64,000 bases of DNA. Origin: Haloarcula mannanilytica. Lineage in GTDB: Archaea; Halobacteriota; Halobacteria; Halobacteriales; Haloarculaceae. Below the pieces are notes generated by a model. The model did no database searches and had not been told where the DNA came from. It was given only the letters and a program-made list of their open reading frames with translations. Position numbers and translations under genes: made by a program. The stretch lies in the NCBI RefSeq assembly GCF_005406125.1, contig NZ_BIXZ01000002.1, positions 62,001 to 126,000 on the forward strand, written 5' to 3'. Below, piece after piece: positions 44,315 to 52,324 of this stretch; position 1 is the stretch's first letter; each line of letters starts with the position of its first letter.

Positions 44315-44491
44315 ATGCCCAAGATAAGCGTCGAAGTCCCGGCCGAACTGCTGAACGACCTCGACGAACACGTCGGCGAGGACGGAAAGTTCGTCAACCG
44401 AAGCGAGGCTATTCGCGCCTCGGTCCGGAAGACGCTCGACATTCTCGACGACATCGACGAACGGCAGGGGCGACTCGACGATGAGCAGTGA
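44315..44491 (+). CDS. Ribbon-helix-helix (CopG-like) regulator
   Basis: 58 residues: MPKISVEVPAELLNDLDEHV, then NRSEAIRASVRKTLDILDDI. This is the ribbon (ISVEVPAE) plus two-helix dimer fold of CopG/NikR-type repressors. A TATA element (TTCTTATACG) 28 bases upstream supports a leaderless start. It overlaps the transporter gene by 11 bases, so the two form an operon. Confidence 0.82.
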   Translation: MPKISVEVPAELLNDLDEHVGEDGKFVNRSEAIRASVRKTLDILDDIDERQGRLDDEQ

Positions 44492-45179
44492 GCGGTCCGA
44501 AGCAGTCCGCGTCGGTCTCGTCGCGCTGTTCGTGACGGCGCTTGTCACCTCGCAGGTGACCGCCTCGAAGCTGCTCGCGTTCTCGCTACCGTTTTCGCTC
44601 CCGCTTGTCGGGTCGACCCTCGTCCTGCCTGGGGCCGCGCTGGCGTACGCGCTGACGTTCTTTGCCTCCGACTGCTACGCCGAGCTGTACGGCCGCCGGG
44701 CCGCGACAGTCGTCGTCAACGTCGGCTTCGCGATGAACTTCGTCCTGCTGGCGCTGGTCTGGAGCACGATCCTCGCGCCCGGACTGCCCCAAGGGGCACA
44801 AACCGTCGACCTCGCAGCCTTCCGGAACGTCCTCGGAGCCAGTACAGCCATCGTCGTCGGAAGCCTATCGGCCTACATCGTCAGCCAGAACTGGGACGTG
44901 TTCGTCTTCCACTGGCTCAAAGACCGAACGGACGGCGAGAAACTGTGGCTCCGCAACATCGGTTCGACGGCCTCCAGCCAGCTTATCGACACGGTCATCT
45001 TCGTCGGCGTCGGCTTCGTCCTGTTTCAGGGCATGCCGCCGGCCGAAGCGCTGGTACTCATCGTCGGCCAGTACCTGCTGAAGCTCACCATCGCCGTCGT
45101 GGACACGCCGTTTGTCTACGCCGTCGTCGGCTTCGCCCGGCGCAACGATGTCGTCTCGACTCCAGCACGGGCCGACTGA
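44481..45179 (+). CDS. Queuosine/archaeosine precursor transporter, YhhQ family
   Basis: 232 residues with about six membrane spans. LLAFSLPFSLPLVGSTLVLP, the TFFASDCYAELYGRR signature and NIGSTASSQLIDTVIFVGVG match the YhhQ/vitamin-like precursor transporter family. In bacteria YhhQ imports 7-cyano-7-deazaguanine (preQ0), which in archaea is the archaeosine precursor. The coupled CopG-like gene may regulate it. Ligand is inferred from family. Confidence 0.85.
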   Translation: MSSERSEAVRVGLVALFVTALVTSQVTASKLLAFSLPFSLPLVGSTLVLPGAALAYALTFFASDCYAELYGRRAATVVVNVGFAMNFVLLALVWSTILAPGLPQGAQTVDLAAFRNVLGASTAIVVGSLSAYIVSQNWDVFVFHWLKDRTDGEKLWLRNIGSTASSQLIDTVIFVGVGFVLFQGMPPAEALVLIVGQYLLKLTIAVVDTPFVYAVVGFARRNDVVSTPARAD

Positions 45180-45197
45180 AAAACGACTGCCAGCGGC

Positions 45198-45989
45198 TCA
45201 CTCGACCGGTTCCGCGAACGCGTAGCGGGGCTTCACGTCGTCGATCCGCACGTCGACCGTTTCGTCTTTCTCAACATCGCTGACGAACACAGTGAAGTTG
45301 TCTACTTTCGCGATGCCGTCGCCCTCCTCGCCCATGTCGTCGATGGTGACCTCGACAACATCGCCCTCGCGGACCGGTGCAGTGAGGCGGTGTTTGGCGA
45401 CCAGATACAGCTCCGAGGAGGAATCACGTGAGGCGTCGGGGCGAACCTCGCGGACGTACTCGAACTCCGGCTCGATGTCGGCGATGAGGTCATCGAGGTC
45501 CTTCCCGTCGAACACCTTCGCACAGAAGTCCCCGCCGGCGTCGAGCAGGTCCGTCGCCACCTCGAAAGCCTGCCGGACCAGGTGGACCGAGCGGGCGTGG
45601 TCCAGGTCGTACTGGCCGGTCATGTTCGGGGCCATGTCGGAGATGACCACGTCGACCGGGCCGCCGCTGCCGTCGCCCTCGCCGACGATCTCGCGGATCT
45701 CGGCTTTCGTGCTGTCCTCGGTCATGTCGCCGCGAACGTACTCGACGGTCGGCTCGGGGTCTTCTAGCTCGTCGATAGTCTGGCGGTCGACGCCGACCAG
45801 CGTGCCGCGCTCGCCGATGCGCTCGGCCGCGACCTGCATCCAGCCACCGGGTGCGGCTCCGAGGTCGACGACGGTCCGTCCCTCACCGAGGAGGCCGGCC
45901 GTGTCGTCCAGTTGCTGGAGCTTGTAGGCCGACCGGGCGCGATACCCCTCCTGTTTCGCTCTGTTGTAGTAGTCGTCTTTGCCCGACAT
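45198..45989 (-). CDS. rlmE: 23S rRNA 2'-O-methyltransferase RlmE (FtsJ) with TRAM domain
   Basis: 263 residues. SAM motif VVDLGAAPGGWMQVA at about 43-57, then DMAPNMTGQYDLDH and FCAKVFDGKDL for the K-D-K-E catalytic tetrad. The C-terminal 60 residues (LTAPVREGDVVEVTIDDMGE) form a TRAM RNA-binding domain, seen in haloarchaeal RlmE and absent in bacteria. It methylates 23S rRNA 2'-O-ribose. The ATG at 45989 was chosen over an upstream in-frame start at 45998. Confidence 0.92.
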   Translation of the reverse strand: MSGKDDYYNRAKQEGYRARSAYKLQQLDDTAGLLGEGRTVVDLGAAPGGWMQVAAERIGERGTLVGVDRQTIDELEDPEPTVEYVRGDMTEDSTKAEIREIVGEGDGSGGPVDVVISDMAPNMTGQYDLDHARSVHLVRQAFEVATDLLDAGGDFCAKVFDGKDLDDLIADIEPEFEYVREVRPDASRDSSSELYLVAKHRLTAPVREGDVVEVTIDDMGEEGDGIAKVDNFTVFVSDVEKDETVDVRIDDVKPRYAFAEPVE

Positions 45990-46131
45990 GGTTAGCACAC
46001 ACCGCGCTGTGACACGTCTCGAACGCCGAAATGCGGCGAAATCGCAGTCATAGTACGATGAAGGCGGTCAGGGCTGAAATGGATGCCGACTCGGGTTTTC
46101 CGGGTTCCAGACACCCGTATTACCGTCAGGC

Positions 46132-46207
46132 CGAACACGTTCAGTATCGTTCTTACCGAGCAAGAACAGGTCTCAGCGGCTGAGATTGTGCGGTTTGGTA
46201 TATACCT
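46132..46207 (+). promoter_or_regulatory. nirK regulatory region with stacked inverted repeats
   Basis: CGAACACGTTCA (46132-46143) nearly matches the CGAA-N4-TTCG inverted repeat known for the denitrification regulator NarO. GTTCTT (46149-46154) and AAGAAC (46162-46167) flank a 7-base spacer. TCTCAGC-G-GCTGAGA (46171-46185) is a perfect repeat. GGTATATACC (46198-46207) is a palindromic TATA element. All precede nirK within 115 bases. Confidence 0.6.
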
Positions 46208-46245
46208 GTCGCGAGCCGAGTCCCATCTGTAGGAAGTGACCCCCG

Positions 46246-47331
46246 ATGTCAACCATTCCAACGGCGACGCGGAGGCGGGTGTTAGAGGCCCTGGGCGTCG
46301 GCACCGCCGCGCTTGCGGGCTGTGCCAGCGCGCCGGGCGCACAACAGCAATCAACTGAGACGGAAACGACCCCACAGGAGCCAGCCATGAACGCCGCACA
46401 ACAGACCGACGTCGACCGTATTGCCGCAGACCCGACCGCAATCCCGGACCCCATCGACCGGTCGGAGCCAAAGACCGTGTCGGTCGAGATGACCACCAAA
46501 GAGCAGGTCGCGGAGATCGAACCGGGCGTCACCTACACGTACATGACGTTCGGCGACCAGATTCCCGGGCCGATGATCCGGGTCCGCCGGGGCGACACCG
46601 TCGAACTCACCATCACGAACGAGGAGGGGAACTCGATGCCACACAACATCGACCTCCACGCCGTCCGCGGTCCCGGTGGCGGAGCGGAGGCGTCGATGGT
46701 CACCCCCGGCCAGACCAAGACGTTCCGGTTCAAGGCCACCTACCCCGGTGCGTTCATCTACCACTGCGCCGTCCCGAACCTCGACATGCACATCTCCTCG
46801 GGGATGTTCGGGATGATACTCGTCGAGCCGAAAGACGGGCTGCCCGAGGTGGACCACGAGTTCTACTTCGGCCAGCACGAGCTGTACACCACCGGCGACG
46901 CCGGCGAGGAGGGCCACCACGACTTCGACATGGACGCGATGGCGGCCGAGGAGCCGACCTACGTCCTGATGAACGGCGAGAAGTACGCCATCACGCCGGA
47001 CCGATACGGCGCGCCGAGCATGTCGGTCGGCGACACCGCCCGCGTGTACTTCGTGGCCGGTGGCCCGAACCTCGACTCCAGTTTCCACCCCATCGGCTCC
47101 GTCTGGGACGAGGTCTGGCAGCAGGGTTCCATCGCCGGGCCGCCGAACAAGTTCGTCCAGACGACCCCGGTCAAGCCGGGGTCCTGTGCCATCGCAACCC
47201 TCCATGCCGAGGTGCCCGGCCCCATCAAGCTGGTCGACCACGCGCTCTCGCGGGTCGCCCGCAAAGGGATGATGGCAATCATCAACCGCGAGGGACAGGC
47301 CAACCCCGAGGTGTTCGAACCGGAGGTCTAA
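46246..47331 (+). CDS. nirK: Copper-containing nitrite reductase
   Basis: 361 residues; reduces nitrite to nitric oxide outside the membrane. A Tat signal and lipobox-like region (RRRVLEALGVG then LAGCAS) is followed by two cupredoxin domains. Type 1 copper ligands are seen in MPHNIDLH, HCAVPNLDMHISSGMFGM. The type 2 copper site uses His in NIDLH and in FHPIGSVWDEVW. A GGAAGTGA Shine-Dalgarno-like sequence lies about 8 bases before the ATG, unusual in this window where most genes look leaderless. The gene stands alone without other denitrification genes. Confidence 0.95.
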   Translation: MSTIPTATRRRVLEALGVGTAALAGCASAPGAQQQSTETETTPQEPAMNAAQQTDVDRIAADPTAIPDPIDRSEPKTVSVEMTTKEQVAEIEPGVTYTYMTFGDQIPGPMIRVRRGDTVELTITNEEGNSMPHNIDLHAVRGPGGGAEASMVTPGQTKTFRFKATYPGAFIYHCAVPNLDMHISSGMFGMILVEPKDGLPEVDHEFYFGQHELYTTGDAGEEGHHDFDMDAMAAEEPTYVLMNGEKYAITPDRYGAPSMSVGDTARVYFVAGGPNLDSSFHPIGSVWDEVWQQGSIAGPPNKFVQTTPVKPGSCAIATLHAEVPGPIKLVDHALSRVARKGMMAIINREGQANPEVFEPEV

Positions 47332-47395
47332 CCGACCTGACAGCAGCAGTGTAGTCAGCACCGGCCGCTCGCGCGCACGCGGTTTCAATGAGGGA

Positions 47396-47405
47396 CTTTT
47401 TAATG
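47396..47405 (+). promoter_or_regulatory. TATA element of pcn
   Basis: CTTTTTAATG lies about 30 bases before the ATG at 47430. Confidence 0.6.
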
Positions 47406-47429
47406 GATGGGGGCATACTTCGGTTCAAG

Positions 47430-48173
47430 ATGTTCAACGCCATCGTGAGCGCAGACACGCTCCAGGCGACTCTCGACTCTGTGAGCGTGCTGGTGGACGA
47501 ATGCAAGATCCACCTCGAAGAAGACGGGCTGGAAATCCGGGCAGTCGACCCGGCAAACGTTGGAATGGTCGACCTGCGACTCGACGCGGCGGCGTTCGAG
47601 TCCTACGAGACTGACGGTGGACTCATCGGCGTCAATCTCTCCCGCCTCGAAGACATCGCCGGCATGGCCGACGCCGGCCAGCTCGTCCATCTCGATCTGG
47701 ACGAGGAAACGCGGAAACTCCACATCTCTATCGACGGTCTCGAATACACGCTCGCGCTCATCGACCCCGATTCCATCCGTCAGGAGCCGGACCTGCCGGA
47801 TCTTGACCTTTCGGCGAACATCGTCATCGAGGGGAAAGACATCGACCGGTCGGTCACCGCCGCGGACATGGTCAGCGACCACATCGCGCTGGGCGTCGAC
47901 GCCACCGAGGAACTGTTCTACGTCGACGCCGAGGGCGACACGGACGACGTGCACCTCGAACTCACCCGCGACGACCTCATCGACCTCACGCCCGGGGACG
48001 CCCACTCGCTGTTCTCGCTGGATTACCTGAAGAACATGAACAAGGCCATCCCGAAAGACGCCGAGGTCGAGATGGAACTGGGCGAGGAGTTCCCGGTCAA
48101 GATGCACTTCAGTTTCGCCGAAGGACAGGGCCGCGTCACGTACATGCTCGCGCCGCGCATCCAGAGCGAATAG
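47430..48173 (+). CDS. pcn: DNA polymerase sliding clamp PCNA
   Basis: 247 residues, the homotrimeric ring that tethers DNA polymerases to [23 protein letters not shown] and the C-terminal [12 protein letters not shown] are characteristic; [19 protein letters not shown] is the conserved centre. Acidic surface composition is typical of haloarchaeal PCNA. The ATG at 47430 is preferred over the longer in-frame ORF beginning at 47388 because of TATA spacing and family N-terminus. Followed 6 bases later by a hydrolase gene. Confidence 0.97.
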   Translation: MFNAIVSADTLQATLDSVSVLVDECKIHLEEDGLEIRAVDPANVGMVDLRLDAAAFESYETDGGLIGVNLSRLEDIAGMADAGQLVHLDLDEETRKLHISIDGLEYTLALIDPDSIRQEPDLPDLDLSANIVIEGKDIDRSVTAADMVSDHIALGVDATEELFYVDAEGDTDDVHLELTRDDLIDLTPGDAHSLFSLDYLKNMNKAIPKDAEVEMELGEEFPVKMHFSFAEGQGRVTYMLAPRIQSE

Positions 48174-48179
48174 CGACGG

Positions 48180-49076
48180 ATGCGGTCCCCGCCGCCGATT
48201 CCGGCCACCGACTGGCTGCCTGGCGACTCCGAGACTGAGACGCTTTCGCTGCCCGACGGCCGGCGGCTGGCCTACACTGTCTACGGCGACGACGACGGCT
48301 CTCCGGTTCTGTTCTGTCACGGCACACCGGGGTCACACGTCATCGCACGACTGCTTGCCACACCGGCGCGCGAGCGCGGCGTGTCCCTCATCGCCCCGGA
48401 CCGCCCGGGAATCGGGAACTCAGCGGACGCCCCGATCACGCTTGCGGAGTGGCCGGACGACGCCGCACACCTCCTGTCGCATCTCGATGTCGACGCGGCC
48501 GGCGCAATCGGCTTCTCCGGCGGCGGCCCGTTCGCGCTGGCCTGTCACCGGCTGCCGGAGATACAACGAATCGCGCTACTTGGCGGTAGCGGCCCGCCGG
48601 CTATCGGATCAACGGGACGCGTCCAGCAGTTCGTGGGGACGCTATCACGACACGCCCCATGGGCGCTCGGCCGGCTGTTTCGGCTGCAGCGGTGGTTCGC
48701 CGTCCGACGGGACCCGTCCTACGCCGTCGGGTTCGTCGCCCAGGAGACGCCCGAGACGGACGCGCTGGCAGCCGACGAGGTGGCCCGTATCGTCCGGGCG
48801 GACATGCTCACCGCGATGGCGCGCGGCCCGAGCGCGATTATCCGCGAGCAGCGACTGCTCTCACAGCCCTGGCCCTTCGCCCTCGAAGACGTGTCCGTTC
48901 CGGTGGCGGTGTTCCAGGGCCGGCGCGACGGGAACGTCGCCCCGTCGACGGGAAAAGCGCTTGCCAAGCAGCTACCGGACGCCTCGCTCGAACTCGTCGA
49001 CAGCGACCATCTCGGGACGCTGACGGCCGCTGGCGACGACGCGTTGGCCGCCGTACAGCGTCGCACGCGCGTCTGA
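48180..49076 (+). CDS. Alpha/beta hydrolase
   Basis: 298 residues. VLFCHGTPGSHVIARLL is the oxyanion segment, IGFSGGGPFALACH the nucleophile elbow (serine), and GRRDGNVAPS and DSDHLGTL supply Asp and His. Co-directional with pcn and starting 6 bases after it, so probably co-transcribed, although no functional link is apparent. Substrate unknown. Confidence 0.85.
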   Translation: MRSPPPIPATDWLPGDSETETLSLPDGRRLAYTVYGDDDGSPVLFCHGTPGSHVIARLLATPARERGVSLIAPDRPGIGNSADAPITLAEWPDDAAHLLSHLDVDAAGAIGFSGGGPFALACHRLPEIQRIALLGGSGPPAIGSTGRVQQFVGTLSRHAPWALGRLFRLQRWFAVRRDPSYAVGFVAQETPETDALAADEVARIVRADMLTAMARGPSAIIREQRLLSQPWPFALEDVSVPVAVFQGRRDGNVAPSTGKALAKQLPDASLELVDSDHLGTLTAAGDDALAAVQRRTRV

Positions 49077-49112
49077 CGTAGCGTTTTGTGGGTCGGGTGC
49101 CAACGGCCCCGT

Positions 49113-49724
49113 ATGGAGAACCTCGGGGACGCGTACGGCGACCGGCGCTGGGAGGGGCGCGACCCACGCCGCGTCGTCGCCGGTGCGACCCTCGGGTTCG
49201 TCGGTGCGCTGGCGGTGGTTGTGGCGATACTCCTAGTGACGACCCCGCTGTCGGCAGTCGTCGGCGCGACAGCGCCCCACGCCGCCGAGAAACTCGGCGG
49301 AACGCTGGGCGGCCTGGGTATTCCCGCGATGTTTCTGAGCGTCGTCGCCGTGCTCCCCTCAAGCCGCCGCGAGCAGGGCGGCGTCGCCGTCGGCGCGGTC
49401 CTCTGTCTGGTCGGTATCGGGCTGTTCCAGGTCGCCTACCCCTACAACTGGACGGTCGGCGAGCAGACGCTGGCGTTCGAGACGACGATGGCGTACTTCA
49501 TCGGGTCCTGCGTGGCCTTCTGGTTCGTTTTCACGGCGATGGCGAGCTTCCGACAGCGTAACAACCCACACGGGACCGTCAAACTGGAGATTTCACACAA
49601 AGGCGAGACCAAGACCGTGCAGGTGTCCCCACAGGAGTACAAACGCTACACGCAGGCGGTCCGGGGTGACGGCGGCACGACCGACGAGGTCATTCAGGAA
49701 CTGGAGTCTCGGATCGAAGACTAA
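49113..49724 (+). CDS. DUF7139-like membrane protein
   Basis: 203 residues. Four hydrophobic segments (about 22-50, 66-84, 89-110 and 128-146) precede a soluble C-terminal domain of about 55 residues (VKLEISHKGETKTVQVSPQE onward). This resembles haloarchaeal DUF7139 proteins. GCGTTTTGTG at about 49081 gives a TATA spacing of 28 bases to the ATG at 49113. Function unknown; perhaps a membrane-anchored binding domain. Confidence 0.7.
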   Translation: MENLGDAYGDRRWEGRDPRRVVAGATLGFVGALAVVVAILLVTTPLSAVVGATAPHAAEKLGGTLGGLGIPAMFLSVVAVLPSSRREQGGVAVGAVLCLVGIGLFQVAYPYNWTVGEQTLAFETTMAYFIGSCVAFWFVFTAMASFRQRNNPHGTVKLEISHKGETKTVQVSPQEYKRYTQAVRGDGGTTDEVIQELESRIED

Positions 49725-49743
49725 AGCGCCTCGGAACGGGCCG

Positions 49744-50613
49744 TTACTCGTCGGCCGTCGTTTCGGTGCGACCCGAGTTCGCCGTCGAATTGCGGGCCGT
49801 TGTCTCGACTTCCGTTTCCTCTTCGTCTTCGTCGACTTCGCCATCGTCCCCGCCGACTTCCTCGACTTCGACATCTTTGCCGGCGACCCCACTTTTCGAA
49901 ATGACCGGCAGGAGGTTGTAGCCGCCGTTCCCCTTCTTGACGACGTTGATGTCGAAGACGAATTCGAGCGATTCGCCGGCGACGACCTCGAAGGATTTGA
50001 CTATCTGGAGCTTTCCGCTGGGAATCTTCACGTCGACGGACTCGCCGTCGACGACGCCGTCGACCGATTCGGCGTACAGTTCGATTTTGCTGTATTGTCC
50101 CTCCTCCAGTTCACCATCCAAAACGCTGATGGCCTTGTCGCCGACAACCTCGGTGAGGTCGACGGTCGCACCGTCGAGTTCGCGGACGACGAAGCCATCG
50201 TCGTCCGATTCTGCCTCGTTTTCCGCCTCCTCGTCATCCATCTCGGTCGGATCGGCTGTCTCTGTCTCAGTCGCGTTGGCCGTTACCGTCTCTGTTGTCT
50301 CGGCCGTGTCCATGCTTTCGGTCTCGTCGCCGTCCTCGGTCGCTGTGGCACCGTCCGCACCGGCGCGGAAGATGCGAGCGCGCGAGAACGACACGTCGAG
50401 CGAGTCGAAGTCGCCAATAGCCGCGGGCTGGTCGCTGATGAGGAGGCGGAACGCACCGACAGCACCGCTGTCGTCCATCGTCGTATCGCCGTCGCTAGTG
50501 CCGTCAGTGCTGGTCCCGTCGCCGCTGCCGTCAGAATCGTTCGACCCGGAACAGCCAGCGAAGAGGCCGACGCCGACGCCAGCGCCCGTCGCGATGAACC
50601 GTCGTCGTCTCAT
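49744..50613 (-). CDS. DUF4382-domain Tat lipoprotein
   Basis: 289 residues. A Tat signal with lipobox (MRRRRFIATGAGVGVGLFAG then C) anchors it outside the membrane. An acidic Thr/Glu linker is followed by a beta-rich domain of DUF4382 type: GAFRLLISDQPAAIGDFDSL, TVDLTEVVGDKAISVL and SGKLQIVKSFEVVAGE. Similar domains occur in archaeal and bacterial surface proteins. A large insertion (TATEDGDETESMDTAETTET) of disordered acidic residues sits inside the domain. Export route matches the Tat genes in this window. Confidence 0.85.
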   Translation of the reverse strand: MRRRRFIATGAGVGVGLFAGCSGSNDSDGSGDGTSTDGTSDGDTTMDDSGAVGAFRLLISDQPAAIGDFDSLDVSFSRARIFRAGADGATATEDGDETESMDTAETTETVTANATETETADPTEMDDEEAENEAESDDDGFVVRELDGATVDLTEVVGDKAISVLDGELEEGQYSKIELYAESVDGVVDGESVDVKIPSGKLQIVKSFEVVAGESLEFVFDINVVKKGNGGYNLLPVISKSGVAGKDVEVEEVGGDDGEVDEDEEETEVETTARNSTANSGRTETTADE

Positions 50614-50765
50614 CGGCCGCGCCCCATCTGTGCTGGTGCTACTGTCGCTGCTGTTGCGAACGTATTCATTCCATAGCGTGGGATGGTACTGGCGCGTATA
50701 TGCCCCGCGATAGGTCAAACGATGTACGCTCCGCTGAACGGAATGAACGATCTGGCCGTATCTGA

Positions 50766-50775
50766 ACGGTTTTAC
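50766..50775 (+). promoter_or_regulatory. TATA element of hjc
   Basis: ACGGTTTTAC lies about 27 bases before the ATG at 50799, fitting a leaderless transcript. Confidence 0.55.
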
Positions 50776-50798
50776 CCCCGTCGCTCCACGTCCTGATA

Positions 50799-51317
50799 AT
50801 GGCAAACTCGAACGCGAAGGGCGACCGCCGCGAGCGCGAACTGGTCAACGCACTCGACGAGGCGGGATTCGCGGTGATGCGCGCGCCGGCGAGCGGCAGC
50901 GCGACCGAGCGGGAACTGCCGGACGTGCTCTCGGGCGACGGCGAGACATTCTACGCCATCGAGGCGAAATCGAGCGCCGGCGACCCCATCTATCTCACTG
51001 GCGAAGAAGTCGAGGCGCTACTCTTCTTCGCCCGGAACTTCGGTGCAAAACCGCGTATCGGCGTCCGGTTCGACCGCGAGGACTGGTATTTCTTCCACCC
51101 GGCTGACCTCCACACGACCGACGGCGGTAACTACCGTGTGAAAAAGGAGAAGGCCCTCTCCGACGGGACCGATTTCGATGAGTTCGTCGGCCACTCCGAG
51201 AAGGTCACACTCGACGACGTGGCCGATGACGGCCCCGACCAGAGCGTGCTGGACGTGCTGTCGGCCTTCGAGCGCGGCGATCTCGACAAGGAGGAAGCGG
51301 CGGCGATGCTGGAATAG
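50799..51317 (+). CDS. hjc: Holliday junction resolvase Hjc
   Basis: 172 residues of the PD-(D/E)xK nuclease fold. Catalytic residues are E12 or E14 ([10 protein letters not shown]), D42 (ELPDVL) and E55/K57 (YAIEAKSSA). It cuts four-way junctions formed in recombination and repair. A C-terminal extension of about 40 residues ([20 protein letters not shown]) is longer than in thermophilic archaea. Divergent from the DUF4382 lipoprotein gene. Confidence 0.95.
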   Translation: MANSNAKGDRRERELVNALDEAGFAVMRAPASGSATERELPDVLSGDGETFYAIEAKSSAGDPIYLTGEEVEALLFFARNFGAKPRIGVRFDREDWYFFHPADLHTTDGGNYRVKKEKALSDGTDFDEFVGHSEKVTLDDVADDGPDQSVLDVLSAFERGDLDKEEAAAMLE

Positions 51318-51347
51318 CGGCGGAGCCAACCAGTTGTCTGCGGGTGC

Positions 51348-51986
51348 TTACGGGGCAACCAGTTCGGCGTCCTCGACGCGGCGGAGCCGCGACCGGGGAA
51401 AGGCGTACTCTCGCGGGTCGTCCGTGCGAACAGCGTCCGAGAGATACGTCGCCAGCACGACGGGGTCGTCCGGCGGGTAGCCGTCGTTGGTGTCGTAGTC
51501 AGCAACGGTCTCGTCCGTGGCCTCGATAGTCCACTCGCTGGCGCGTTCGTCGGCCACGCGAACGACGACGAGTCTGTTACCTGTCTCGCGGTCCTGTACG
51601 ATGTCGCCGGTCTCCAGTCGGCAGTTGCCACAGAGATGGGGCGCTTCTGCATCCGTGGCGACGAAGGTGACGGTGCCACAGGCGTCGCAGGTCGCCCGTT
51701 CCTTGCCGGGCGGCGCGACCCGCCGCGCGGTGATTTCGATGGCGACGCGACGGAGGTGTTTACAGCGCTCGCCGCGGATGCGGTTGTCGGGACAGGAGCA
51801 GGTCCGCTGTGCAATGTCGACGAGGTACGTGCTGTCGCTTTCGGTCGTCACGGCGTACGTGCTGCCCGCTCGCGGGCGCACGGCCATGTGCTCGGTCCAG
51901 GCGCGGGCGGCCCGGTCCGGGAGGGAACGGAGGTCCGGTGCAAGTGCGGTACTCTGCCGGTCGGCTGTTGGCTCGATGAGCGTCAT
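51348..51986 (-). CDS. SWIM zinc-finger protein
   Basis: 212 residues. The SWIM motif CxC...CxH is visible as RTCSCPDNRIRGERCKHLRR, a zinc-binding element often linked to DNA or protein binding. Two further CxxC pairs lie at CDACGT and CGNCRLE, making a second zinc ribbon. A C-terminal domain (LVVVRVADERASEWTIEATD) is of unknown type. The gene is convergent with hjc, 30 bases apart. The ATG at 51986 was preferred over a TTG at 52013. Confidence 0.82.
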   Translation of the reverse strand: MTLIEPTADRQSTALAPDLRSLPDRAARAWTEHMAVRPRAGSTYAVTTESDSTYLVDIAQRTCSCPDNRIRGERCKHLRRVAIEITARRVAPPGKERATCDACGTVTFVATDAEAPHLCGNCRLETGDIVQDRETGNRLVVVRVADERASEWTIEATDETVADYDTNDGYPPDDPVVLATYLSDAVRTDDPREYAFPRSRLRRVEDAELVAP

Positions 51987-52114
51987 AGGTGCGGACGCGG
52001 CTGTATTTTCCAATGCGTCCAGTTGAAACGTAGGTGCTGTACGGGCGTAAATGTCTCGGCCAGGGGCTCCGGCGCTTCGATACCCTTTTTGCCGGCCCTG
52101 TGAAATCGCAGGAC

Positions 52115-52324
52115 ATGGATATCGGGCGTGAGACGTTCCTACAAATCGTCATCTCGGCGGTCGCCGTCGTGCTGTTCATCAGTGCGGCTGTCACCGTCTC
52201 ACAGACGTACGTGGTCGATTCGAACCTGTCACCAACGGGTGGGTACGCGCTCGTCGGCGCAATCGGGCTGTTCGTCGTGTTCATGACCGCTGCCGGCCTC
52301 TGGCTGGAACGCCAGCAGTTCTAG
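52115..52324 (+). CDS. Small two-span membrane protein (DUF7472-like)
   Basis: 69 residues with two hydrophobic segments (about 8-30 and 42-62) joined by a short loop (SQTYVVDSNLSPTGGY). A TATA-like CCCTTTTTGC at about 52083-52092 is 29 bases before the ATG. It resembles haloarchaeal DUF7472 proteins of unknown function. Its stop shares CTAG (52321-52324) with the stop of priL. Confidence 0.65.
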   Translation: MDIGRETFLQIVISAVAVVLFISAAVTVSQTYVVDSNLSPTGGYALVGAIGLFVVFMTAAGLWLERQQF

